DNA of 64,000 nt from Megamerina dolium (taxonomy: Eukaryota; Arthropoda; Insecta; Diptera; Megamerinidae): NCBI GenBank assembly GCA_963854835.1, contig OY978530.1, forward strand, positions 39,970,251 to 40,034,250. The letters run 5' to 3'. A model generated the notes under the pieces. It ran no database searches and was not told the origin of the DNA. It was given only the letters and a program-made list of their open reading frames with translations. Both the position numbers and the translations under genes were made by a program. Numbering within the stretch: the first letter of the stretch is position 1; each line of letters starts with the position of its first letter. Shown one piece after another: positions 24,470-33,779 of this stretch.

Positions 24470-25335
24470 GGAATATGGCAGTAAACTTGACAAAAACCGG
24501 TATTATGATGTTTAGGAAAGGAGACAGGTTATCAGGAAAAGAAAAATGGACTTTTAGGGGGATAATGTAGAAATAAGATCTAAGTGGAAATTGTTTTTAG
24601 CTGTAGTGAGAGCAGTGCAAAGCTATTTGGGGTTTTGCAATGTTTGATGAAGTAGACAAAGTACAAATATATTTTCGGAAGAGAATATTGCTTCTTTTAG
24701 AAACAAATATATCAAAGAGCCATCTATAGACTCTCGAACTGCACTTGGGATACATTTATAAAACATTATTCGAATACAAAGATGACAGACTACCGCATAT
24801 ACGAGTACTAACTAAAAGGGTATTAGCAAAACAAATATATTGCGAAGGCAATACAGTGTTTAGGAGATAATTTTGATATTAATTGGGAACGAGCAACAGA
24901 AAATAATGTAATATGGAAAGAAAATGTAAGGTTGCTACTAGAAAACTTAAACAATAAAAATAAAGAGAAACTGTTGGAAAGGACATTTAACAGTTCTCGT
25001 TTATAAAAAGATCTGGATCACTGTGTTAGCAAAAGTTTTTTAAAAGATAATACAAAATAATGTGAATTTTTAAAGACAGATGCGATTTAATTTACCTTGG
25101 CGGACATAAGAATCTCAGCTGCACTCTTTGTAATTTGAGCGAAGTGGAGAATAGTGTGTAACATTGTGTGTATTTTAAGAAAATGTCCAATAATCAAAAG
25201 AATTAGATACAGATATTTTGGAAAATATACTTTAGATTTAACGGAACTAATTGACGTATTAAATGGGACAAAAGAATTTGGTTGGGAGGGTTTAATTAAG
25301 TTCATCATCGGTGCTTTGGTATATAGAAAATAATG
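24470..25335 (+). pseudogene. LINE ORF2 C-terminal region (non-LTR, clade unclear)
   Basis: Shifting frames read NLTKTGIMMFRKGDR, LSGKEKWTFRG (the segment after the RT active site), then FDEVDKVQIYFGRE, NFDINWERATENNV and SCTLCNLSEVENSV (a C-x2-C followed by degraded H and C). They end with IRYRYFGKYTLDLTELIDVL and NGTKEFGWEGLIKFI. A Cys/His tail followed by FGK...LLNG...W..L..FI..A...R is common at the C-terminus of several LINE clades. Too degraded to assign a clade. Confidence 0.55.
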
Positions 25336-27151
25336 TTATAGTGTATGTATTAATATGTAAAGTATTGATACATAAGATTAATTGGAATGTAGTATTTTAT
25401 GTAATATTAGTTTATCTCCGACAGACGACTATATAGTCATTGTCGTATGTTCTTTAATTGTTTATTTTGTATTATAATTTCTAAGAATATTTTTAATAGA
25501 GAACTATATATAGTATCTATCTAGTCAAAGCTACGTTCAAACCTAAAATTATTTAATATCGAATTTTGTGACGTATACAAAAATATATCAAAAAGCCGAT
25601 ACTAAATTTAAGTTGGAACTTAATTTTGACTATGAATAAGCGTCATTGTATATATAGATATAAAAACAACTTAAATCTACCGAGTATTTCTTAAAGCCAA
25701 TAAGTTGCTGAGGCAATGTTCCAAGCCCAATTCCTAGCTTTTTTGCTTGCCAAGGAAATGAGTAACAAGATTTGCTTTTGGATTTCCGGAATTGCGAATT
25801 GCCGCAAAAACACCACAGCCTGCTACAAAAACTGTTTTCCACATTTTTACATAGAAGAGCAGATTTTATCTTTTTGTACAGTTTTATAAGTTCTGTTATT
25901 GCAGGAGAGTACATCATAGTCATAAAAATAGCAATCATACATATCACAGCCAACCCGATCTTACGTAATTCCGCATTTCATTCCGACTAAGGTAATGCTT
26001 GATTTTAAAAACGCTATCGCTAAGAATTGAATCGGCCTTTCACCAGCATACACAACAGACTTTGTGTGCAAGATAACGGAATATTTGCTTGTTCTTAACT
26101 GTAAAATAAATAATTGAACTTCAGAATTAGAAATTCATCATTGCTTTTTACGTACAAACATCCTTAATGAACATTTTATTTCTTTATTACTTATTTAGTT
26201 TTAGAGTTAACTTCACACTTCGAGAGTTAAAGGTTTATGGTTTTTAAGGGCCATCAATTTTGTGATGGAAGAAATGTTGATAAGGGGGATAGAATTAAGG
26301 GAACTGAATGTGATTTTTAGTGGGTTTTTCAATTTCAATTCGAATACAAGGTAGTTGTAGCTCACCATGAGGCCTTTGGAATAAGTTCACATTTTTTTAA
26401 ATCTGAAAACAACTGAGCGTTGTTTGCCGTTTTCTTCATTATCACTCATGTACTAGTAGCGTGTAATGACCTTAAAAGTCATTCAAAAGTCACTCACTTA
26501 ATGATTTTCATGATGGAGAGAGAGAGAGAGCGAGATGGATGACGCCATGCCTTTTTTTGTTGTGAAATTTAGACATTTCATCATTTTTTATAACTTCAGA
26601 AGAGTCAGCCAGCCATATTGTAAATCATTCTATCAGCAGCATCAGATTGAGTAGATGGTCTTGTGTTCACATCATATACTCGTGATTCTAATTAATATAA
26701 AATTTCCTATTGTGTGCGTTCTTGCAAATAAAAAACGGCAAAATAATAAAATTTCAATAATAAAAGGTTATAGAAGTAAATTTTCAAAGGATATTTAACA
26801 GTTTTCCTTTTCATTCCGGAATTCTTATTGTTTTTGTTGAAAAAGTGTAGCAGCCCACGTGTTGTGTGGAGAATTCTAGAAGCTGGACATTCTGAATTCC
26901 CATAATTATTTATATACATACATATATTCTTATATGCGTGTAATATACAAGGAAAAGTTCCTCCAATACATATTTGTATTTACATACATACTACTGCTGA
27001 TTGAAAATAACATTTGCTAAAGGTGGGGAACCCAACAACTAATCATAACTCCGTTGTTAGACAGGCCACTTATGTTTTTATTCTCCTACTTAACAAATCG
27101 GTGCTCCCAATAAATCTATTTTATAACATCTCTATTCGACAATTGTCTCAT
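25336..27151. other. No recognised gene; AT-rich sequence with short GA repeat
   Basis: A (GA)n run lies at 26517-26532. The frame at 25630-25953 on the minus strand has several Cys and Lys residues and hydrophobic stretches but no family motif I know. The last part (about 26900-27150) could be an old LTR or UTR; no partner was seen. Confidence 0.4.
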
Positions 27152-27180
27152 TGACGTCATCGGAGTGCACGATGACGTCA
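27152..27180. promoter_or_regulatory. Perfect 11-bp inverted repeat containing two CRE-type sites
   Basis: TGACGTCATCG (27152-27162), 7-bp spacer, CGATGACGTCA (27170-27180). Each arm contains the palindromic cAMP-response-element consensus TGACGTCA. It lies 18 bp upstream of the Jockey C target duplication, so it belongs to the pre-insertion DNA. Binding by bZIP factors is inference. Confidence 0.5.
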
Positions 27181-27200
27181 ATAAATATAATCGAGTCAAA

Positions 27201-27209
27201 GGTACAAAA
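27201..27209. repeat. Target-site duplication of Jockey C, left copy
   Basis: GGTACAAAA here (preceded by AAA) and again at 37265-37273 after the poly(A) tail. The A run makes the outer limit of the duplication ambiguous. Confidence 0.8.
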
Positions 27210-27247
27210 TGTTATACATATAAACTGTTATACATATGCAAGAGTGC

Positions 27248-27254
27248 GGACGTG
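27248..27254 (+). promoter_or_regulatory. Candidate downstream promoter element of Jockey C
   Basis: GGACGTG matches the RGWCGTG downstream promoter motif used by internal promoters of insect Jockey-clade LINEs. It lies 28 nt from T27221 and 39 nt from the inferred 5' end, so the spacing to the true start is uncertain. No strong initiator sequence is visible. Confidence 0.35.
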
Positions 27255-27476
27255 TTTTTCTGTGCTCCGTGCTTTTGTGAGTTTGAAGTTGTGTTGAATT
27301 GCGTATGTGATAGGAAACAATTGCGAAACGCTTAAAGTGATAGTTGGAATAAAGGTATTGCTTTGTTTGATTCAACGGAGGAATCAAGCAAACAAACAAA
27401 ACTGTGGATAACAGGTAAAACTATATTAAATATTAAAAAAAAAAACACCAACACAAGTGCAAGTAAAAAGAAATAA

Positions 27477-29060
27477 ATGAGTGTTAAACGCTCTCCGCAA
27501 TCGGTGCGACGCTCTTTTGTGACCGAACGTGAATCTCACAAATCAGAAATTCAAAATAACAGTGAAAGTACACTGAAATTGTTGAAGCACTGTGAGACAA
27601 CAACAACAACAACTGAAGACTTTTTGTCTTATGCTCCATCTCCGAGCAACAACATGTCTTGGAGTGCACAATGTGTCACACCTGAAGTGCAGGAATTAGC
27701 AACAAAAACAGCGCGTGTACTAGGAAATACACCGTTGTCAGTTCTCTCGCAACATAAAGAGAGAGAAAATCAATGCACTAATACAATTGTACCAAAAGCA
27801 TTTGAAAACAACATCTTGCTAACCGGTAATTCGCAACATTTGCAAAATGCAAATAAACATGTTGATAAACATTCATCGCTATCAATATCATCAACAAAGG
27901 TACAAACTGGAATGGATAGGTATATATTAATTACAAAGAGGAAGCGAAGCCCTCAGGGTGACGTACAAAAAAATACCCCGAAAATCCATAAGCAGGGCAC
28001 TAATAATAATAATAACAATAATAACAACAACAACAATATAAATAATAATAATAGATTTGCAATCCTAAATCAACAAGAAGTAGAATCAACAGTGCAGAAA
28101 TCTAAGCCACCCCCAATATATTTAAGGGAAAACAACCAAACTGAATTAATAAAATGCATTACGCAACTTATTGGTGCAAAGAATTTTCATATAGTAACAA
28201 TCATGAAGGGCACTTTTAAAGAAATTAAACTGCAAATATATGAAGAAAGAAATTATCGTTCTGTCACAAAATATTTTGATGACAAACAGAAATACTATTA
28301 CACGTACCAGTTGAAAAGCAGCAAAGGATTAGTAGTTGTGATAAAAGGCATTGAGCCAAATGTTGACTGCAATGATGTGAAAATAGCTATAGAAGAAGAG
28401 GGTTTTAAGGTCAAATCCGTGTTCAACATAAAAAATAAAGAAAAACAGCCTACACCATTATATCGCGTCGAGTTGGAACCAGATATTAAAAAATTTAAAA
28501 ATAATTCGGTGGAAGAGCCTCATAAAAGATCGGGCCCAATACAATGTGCTAACTGTCAAGAGTATGGGCACATAAAATCTTACTGCACTCTACGAAGTGT
28601 ATGCGTTATATGTGGTGACTTTCATCCCACCTCCAAATGTATTGTTAACAAAGAAGATTCTTCTGTTAAAAAATGTAGTAACTGCGGTGGAAATCACACT
28701 GCAAACTATAGAGGTTGTCCAGTTTATACTGAGCTCAAACTCAAACTTAAAAGTACTTCCCAAGTAAGACCTCGCAACCCATCAATGGTTAATGCTCCTC
28801 AAATAGAGCATGTATCTGCTCCTCCTCCACAAAATGTTACAAATACTACTCATGTTATGCCAACATCTTATGCAAACATTTTAAAGGGGACTACTCCTCC
28901 AGTTCAAGTTAATCAAGATAGTGTACCAAACACTCTTGAAAATTCTGTAAATAATCTGGTCCAGTTAATGACACATTTTATGAATTCAATGCAAGGCATG
29001 ATGCAAGAGCTAATGAAAAATCAGTCCATGCTCCTTCAAGCAATTCTGCCAAAACAATGA
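27477..29060 (+). CDS. Jockey C ORF1 protein (Gag-like, CCHC knuckles), intact
   Basis: An open frame of 527 codons starting at ATG 27477. It has a Ser/Thr-rich, low-complexity N-terminal half with an Asn run (residues about 176-193, from an AAT/AAC repeat near 28000-28050). A region resembling an RNA-recognition-like fold follows (ITQLIGAKNFHIVTIMKG, LVVVIKGIEPNVDCNDVKIA). Next come three zinc knuckles, starting QCANCQEYGHIKSYC (about residue 356), CVICGDFHPTSKC and CSNCGGNHTANYRGC. The C-terminus is Met/Gln-rich (MTHFMNSMQGMMQELMKNQS). The protein would package LINE RNA and guide it to the nucleus. ORF1 ends in TGA overlapping the ORF2 ATG (ATGA at 29057-29060), which suggests reinitiation-coupled translation. 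Confidence 0.9.
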   Translation: MSVKRSPQSVRRSFVTERESHKSEIQNNSESTLKLLKHCETTTTTTEDFLSYAPSPSNNMSWSAQCVTPEVQELATKTARVLGNTPLSVLSQHKERENQCTNTIVPKAFENNILLTGNSQHLQNANKHVDKHSSLSISSTKVQTGMDRYILITKRKRSPQGDVQKNTPKIHKQGTNNNNNNNNNNNNINNNNRFAILNQQEVESTVQKSKPPPIYLRENNQTELIKCITQLIGAKNFHIVTIMKGTFKEIKLQIYEERNYRSVTKYFDDKQKYYYTYQLKSSKGLVVVIKGIEPNVDCNDVKIAIEEEGFKVKSVFNIKNKEKQPTPLYRVELEPDIKKFKNNSVEEPHKRSGPIQCANCQEYGHIKSYCTLRSVCVICGDFHPTSKCIVNKEDSSVKKCSNCGGNHTANYRGCPVYTELKLKLKSTSQVRPRNPSMVNAPQIEHVSAPPPQNVTNTTHVMPTSYANILKGTTPPVQVNQDSVPNTLENSVNNLVQLMTHFMNSMQGMMQELMKNQSMLLQAILPKQ

Positions 29061-29573
29061 ACGAACTGAAGTTATGTTTTTGGAATGCAAATGGGTTAAG
29101 CCAACATAAAAATGAACTGGAAGTATTTCTCCATAAAAATCAAGTTGATGTAATGCTTATTTCAGAAACTCACTTCACAAAATTTAATAATTTTTCAATA
29201 AATGGGTTTACGCTGTATGATACCAAACACCCTGAAAATAAGGCAAGAAGAGGGACAGCTATCCTCATCAAAAATAGAATAAAACATTATGCATTAGAAG
29301 AATATTGCAAAGAATATATTCATTCCACCTCTATTTGTATAGAAACAAGTACCCAAAAATTAACAATATCTTCTGTTTACTGTCCTCCTAGACATAATAT
29401 TACAGAATCACAATTTTCTGAATTTTTTGCAACTTTAGGGCATACATTTATCGCGGCGGGGGACTATAACGCCAAGCACACTTATTGGGGTTCCTGGCTT
29501 ATATCTCCAAAAGGTATACGTCTTTTCTCGACAATATCAAGCAACGGATATGATGCCATATCTACCGGCCAAC

Positions 29574-29593
29574 CTACTTACTGCTACTTACTG
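29574..29593 (+). repeat. 10-bp tandem duplication causing a frameshift in ORF2
   Basis: CTACTTACTG occurs twice in a row. Removing one copy would keep the endonuclease frame (GQPTY.WPSDP), so it is the likely first disabling change in that domain. Confidence 0.85.
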
Positions 29594-31033
29594 GCCTTCG
29601 GATCCTAGAAAAGTACCGGATCTTATTGACTTTGCAGTAACTAAAAGTCTAAAAAGAACCCATTTAAAGGCATGGCCATCCTTTGAACTTTCATCTGATC
29701 ATTCTCCATCGTTCATTTTACTAAATGTTTTAGTTAGTTTCAGGGAATCAAGCCAGTATCTTACAAACAAATTCACTAATTGGCTAAATTATAAAAAATA
29801 TATTAGTTCTCACATTGGCCTTAAAATGCCTCTTAAGACAGTGAAGCAAGTCGACAGTGCAGTTGAAAATTTCACCAAGTTGGCTCATGAAGCTGCTAAA
29901 ATTGCAACACCTCAACATAAATTCCAAGATTATAAAAAGCATACAAATGCCGATATTGAGGAATTAATTAAAATTAAAAGGAAAGCCAGGAGAGAATGGC
30001 AGCAGCATAGATCACCAAACCTAAAACAAAAATTGGCAGACTGCACTAAAACACTTAAAAGAATCTTAAAAGAAGCCGAAGAGAGACGTTTAAATGTATA
30101 TATTAGTAATCTTGCTGCAACAAAAGATACATATTATTCTCTGTGGAAAGCAGTCAAAGGTGTCCGATAATAAGAGAGGCTCCAATACGAATGTCAGATA
30201 GATCATGGGCAAGAAGCTATCAAGATAAAGCAGAAGCATTTGCAAATCACTTAGAAGGCGTTTTCAAACCAAATGAATCTACAAGAGATGGAGAATTACC
30301 AATCATGACCAATAACAGCTCTACTACCTTAGTGAGATTTTCTTTAAAGGAACTTAACAAAATCATAAATGAACTAAACGTCAAAAAAACTGCAGGGTAT
30401 GATAAAATAAGTGCCAAAATAATCGCCGAGCTACCTCAAATTGCAGTAAAACAGCTGTTACACATAATGAATGCAATACCACGCCTTTGTTATTTCCCCT
30501 CAGCATGGAAAATTTCCCAAATAATTATGATTGCAAAACCTGGAAAAGATTCAACTAATGTATCGTCGTACAGGCCTATTAGCCTGCTGCCTATTCTATC
30601 CAAAGTGTTTGAAAAACTATTAATGTTGAAGATACAGCCAATTGTTGAAGCAAATAACATTATACCGTTGCATCAATTTGGGTTCAGAACAAAACATGGT
30701 ACAGTAGTACAAGTTCACAGAATAGTATCTAACATTACAAAAGCGTTCGAATCAAAGCAGTACTGCCCAGCAGTATTTCTGGACGTCGCACAAGCTTTTG
30801 ATAAGGTTTGGCATGATGGCCTACTTCACAAAATCGGTTGTCTCTTTCCCGATAACATTTGCAAAATATTAAAGAGCTATCTGTTGAATAGGAAATTTAT
30901 GGTTAAACAAAGATCGTATCTAACTCAAACACGTACGATAATGGCTGGGGTCCCGCAAGGAAGCGTCTTATGTCCCTTTTTATATCTAATCTACACTTCA
31001 GATATACCAACAAATGGCAATCTTTTCACATCA

Positions 31034-31053
31034 ACTTTTGCAGACTTTTGCAG
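31034..31053 (+). repeat. 10-bp tandem repeat at the RT active site
   Basis: ACTTTTGCAG occurs twice in a row, in place of the codons for the second Asp and following residues of FADD. The result is a frame change and loss of the catalytic Asp pair. Confidence 0.8.
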
Positions 31054-31702
31054 CAATCTTGAGCGTCGATGATAATCCCAGTAAAGCGTCAGAAAAACTG
31101 CAAAGTCACTTAAAAAGAGTACAACACTGGCTGGAGGCATGGCGTATTAGAATCAACGAATCAAAATGCGTCCATATGACTTTCATGTTGAATAGAAAAA
31201 CATGCACTCAACTACAAATTAATGGTCAAAAAACACAAAAAAACGAAGTGACCTATCTAGGCTTTCATCTCAATAGAAGGCTAACCTGGAAGAAGCACAT
31301 TGAAACAAAGCAATCGCATGCTAAATTAAAAGCAGCCAAACTTCATTGGTTGATTGGAAATGCCTCGAAATTGTCACTTCATAATAAAATGCTTATATTC
31401 AAGTCCACCAATAAACCAATTTGGAGCTACGACATTCAGCTTTGGGGCACTTCTTCAAACTCTAATATTGAGAAAATTCAGCGTGTTCAATCTAAAATCC
31501 TTAGACGTCTTTGCCAAGCTCCTTGGTACATCAGTAACACAAATATACACAAGGACCTACAGATTGACTATTAAAATAGACATAGGAAAACATTGCCAAC
31601 GTTACTCTGAACGACTAAGTAATCATCCTAATACTCTAGAGAGAGAGCTCCTTAAGCTTAAATATATTAAAAGACTAAAAAGGAAAAATGTTTTAAATAT
31701 AT

Positions 31703-31897
31703 TGTTGTAAATAATAAACAAATCACTTAACAAAAACACTGGTGAAAAATATACTTGTACAGAAAGATTAGAAATTAGATTCTCTTTGAAATATTTGAGA
31801 TATTTTTATATTTGAATTTAATAAGAAAAATAGAATTGATTTGTACATTTTTTTATGCAATCTAGTCGATACGAACAATAAAGACATTTTCGTAACA
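31703..31897 (+). repeat. 5' LTR of Ty3/gypsy element
   Basis: Begins TGTTGTAAATAATAAAC and ends CATTTTCGTAACA (TG...CA). AATAAA at 31877-31882 can serve for polyadenylation. It lacks five bases present in the 3' LTR. Confidence 0.95.
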
Positions 31898-31899
31898 AT

Positions 31900-31918
31900 T
31901 GGTGACAGCGGTGGGATT
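31900..31918 (+). promoter_or_regulatory. Primer-binding site candidate
   Basis: TTGGTGACAGCGGTGGGAT follows the 5' LTR by two bases. TGGTGAC is a common start for tRNA-complementary primer sites, but I could not name the tRNA. Confidence 0.55.
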
Positions 31919-31929
31919 GCTTAAAAAAA

Positions 31930-33225
31930 ATGGTGAAGTTTAACCAGCTGAAAGTGGAGCAACTGAAACAACAGTTAGCATCATTGGATCTATCCTCATC
32001 CGGTATTAAGGCAGAACTGCAAGTGAGACTACGAGAGGCTATGGAAGCCATCGGTGTAAATGTTGATGAACACGAGTTCTATGAAGAAGATGTTGCAGGT
32101 GGTGTAATTGAAGAAGTGGAAAAAACGGACACATCTGGCCAAATGATGGAGTTTATGAAATCGATGATGCAGCAGATGCAGGAGCAACTTGATAAACACT
32201 CTACTGAATCTAAGAAAGGAATGGCTACACTGTTGCAAGAGAAATTTGAAGAAAACTCTACCGTCATGCAGGAACAGCTTACCAAGGCCTCTTTAGTTAT
32301 TCAAAAGCAATTCTTAGAAAGAATGGATCAGACTGACCAGAAAGTACAAGAGCTAAGCGAGAAACAAGTTGTAATAGACGAGAAGATTCGGCACCTGGAA
32401 AATCGCTTTAATTCAATGGAATTAAGTGGAACTACAACAACAATCGTTCGAGATTCTGGTGCCATCAAATTAAAATCACCAACGTTTGATGGATCGACGG
32501 CTTTTGATGTTTTCAAGTTGCAATTTGAAACAACCGCCTTAGCAAATCAGTGGGGTGTTAACGAAAAAACTTCTGCATTAATTGTGGCATTAAAAGGTAA
32601 TGCAGCGGAAGTTTTACAGCAGGTTCCAGAGCACGAGCGCAACAGCTATCAAGCGTTGATGGATACTTTGAAGCGGAAATACGACAGTAGCTATATGACC
32701 CAGTTGCACAGAGTAGAACTAAAAGCAAGGGTACAACGGATTGGCGAAACTCTTCAACAATATGCCTCAGATATTGAACGGCTGTGCAACCTCTCGTATG
32801 CTGGCAAACCTAGAGATTTCATTGAGATAATTAAAATTGACACATTCATCGAAGGCATACGTGATCCCGAAACAAAACGACAAACAAGCATGTCCCCGAG
32901 AGCGACTTTTGCAGAAACTGTTAGCAGTGTGCTGACATATGAAGCTGCTGGTTTGATGTGTCGTCCAACACATAAGGTTCGGAAATTGGAGATTGAAACG
33001 GATGATCTGGTTGAAGTGGTACGCCAAGTGATCAAGTCCGAGCAAGCTGCAGTAGTTCGACGTGAAGGCACATTTAGTGGAAAGTGCTTTAATTGTGCTA
33101 AACCTGGACATATGGCACGGGATTGCCGTCGAAAACGTTCTCGATCAAGCTCTCCAGGGAAGAAGAAACTCGAAGACGGGGTGAACAGCATTAACGAGAC
33201 TACGTATAAGCCATCGTTAAATTAA
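31930..33225 (+). CDS. Ty3/gypsy Gag with N-terminal SAP-like motif and zinc knuckle
   Basis: A 431-codon open frame. Residues about 4-40 (FNQLKVEQLKQQLASLDL, SSSGIKAELQVRLREAM) match a SAP motif: L.V..LK..L....L..SG.KAEL..RL. A long acidic, Gln-rich stretch with heptad spacing follows (about 65-155; likely coiled coil). Next comes the capsid-like core (FDGSTAFDVFKLQFETTALA, LKGNAAEVLQQVPE, LHRVELKARVQRIGETLQQY). Near the C-terminus is CFNCAKPGHMARDC, a perfect C-x2-C-x4-H-x4-C knuckle, then a basic Ser/Arg tail. Gag would form particles and bind RNA. A SAP motif suggests chromatin or nucleic-acid contact, but this is inference. The copy at 50429-50653 keeps the same N-terminus. Confidence 0.93.
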   Translation: MVKFNQLKVEQLKQQLASLDLSSSGIKAELQVRLREAMEAIGVNVDEHEFYEEDVAGGVIEEVEKTDTSGQMMEFMKSMMQQMQEQLDKHSTESKKGMATLLQEKFEENSTVMQEQLTKASLVIQKQFLERMDQTDQKVQELSEKQVVIDEKIRHLENRFNSMELSGTTTTIVRDSGAIKLKSPTFDGSTAFDVFKLQFETTALANQWGVNEKTSALIVALKGNAAEVLQQVPEHERNSYQALMDTLKRKYDSSYMTQLHRVELKARVQRIGETLQQYASDIERLCNLSYAGKPRDFIEIIKIDTFIEGIRDPETKRQTSMSPRATFAETVSSVLTYEAAGLMCRPTHKVRKLEIETDDLVEVVRQVIKSEQAAVVRREGTFSGKCFNCAKPGHMARDCRRKRSRSSSPGKKKLEDGVNSINETTYKPSLN

Positions 33226-33746
33226 AACGAGCCAGTTCCAAGGGGCGTGAGCTGGCTCCCACAACGGGTTGCCCCACCATTCTCATCTCTCAAATGGAAC
33301 GCGTGCCTAACAGTCTGACCATCGATGGAAAAATTAACAATAAAGCATTTATTTTGACTTTGGATACTGGCGCGTCTCACTCGATAATAAAAAGTGGCCT
33401 GGTGAAAGAGTTTGTGCCATTGGTTGGTATAAAACTTCGCACAGCAACAGGTGAAGATGCACCGATTTTGGGAAAGGTCTTTGAGACCTTTCCCAAAATC
33501 ACAGTCACGATAGGTGACTGTGATTTACAACATGAATTCATTGTGGCAGATATTATCGATGACGTCATTATTGGCATAGATTTTATGATCGCACATGGAG
33601 TTACATTAGACTTAAGGCGACGAATATTGCGATATATGGATGTCGAATGTCCACTAAATGCTGGCTATGAGCGTAGTGGAAGTACAAGGCAGGTCCGGAT
33701 ATGCCAAAAACAGAAAATACCCGCAAATTCGGAGGCAATCATATGA
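33210..33746 (+). CDS. Ty3/gypsy aspartic protease segment of pol, ended by a stop
   Basis: The pol frame (-1 relative to gag) is open from about 33210 and overlaps the end of gag by about 16 nt, so a -1 frameshift is the expected route; I see no canonical slippery heptamer. The first ATG in frame is at 33294. The active site reads LTLDTGASHSIIKSGLVKEF, and IIDDVIIGIDFMIAHGVTLD is the C-terminal ILG-type block. A TGA at 33744-33746 ends the frame just before the RT part. The related copy near 48060 has Trp (TGG) at this place, so the stop is probably a mutation, though readthrough cannot be excluded. Confidence 0.85.
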   Translation, partial: AIVKLKRASSKGRELAPTTGCPTILISQMERVPNSLTIDGKINNKAFILTLDTGASHSIIKSGLVKEFVPLVGIKLRTATGEDAPILGKVFETFPKITVTIGDCDLQHEFIVADIIDDVIIGIDFMIAHGVTLDLRRRILRYMDVECPLNAGYERSGSTRQVRICQKQKIPANSEAII

Positions 33747-33779
33747 GCTAAAATAGATACGGATGGAGTTACAAGTAAG

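Larger units (their letters stand above)
29057..31710 (+). pseudogene. Jockey C ORF2 (endonuclease-RT), at least four frameshifts
   Basis: Endonuclease: LKLCFWNANGLSQHKNE, VMLISETHF, GGDYNAKHTYWGS-type text and SSDHSPSFIL. RT: WKISQIIMIAKPGKDSTNV, SYRPISLLPILSKVFEKL, HQFGFRTKHGTVVQVHRI, LDVAQAFDKVWHDGLL and GVPQGSVLCPFLYLIY. Frame changes occur near 29584 (exact 10-bp tandem duplication CTACTTACTG), 30160, 31044 (10-bp tandem ACTTTTGCAG, which destroys the FADD catalytic motif: the frame reads TFADFCS) and 31565. The order of domains and the C-terminal block (HKDLQID..., RYSERLSNHPNTLE) fit Jockey. The ending LNILL continues 8 nt into the LTR of the nested element, so the true terminus is altered by the insertion. 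Confidence 0.88.

Noticed and set aside
27210..27237. Repeated TGTTATACATAT as a regulatory iteron
   Set aside because: Two 12-bp copies at a LINE 5' end are better explained by filler or slippage at insertion.
32754..33191. Minus-strand frame of 145 codons opposite gag
   Set aside because: It lies entirely antisense to the Gag coding region, with no family motif.
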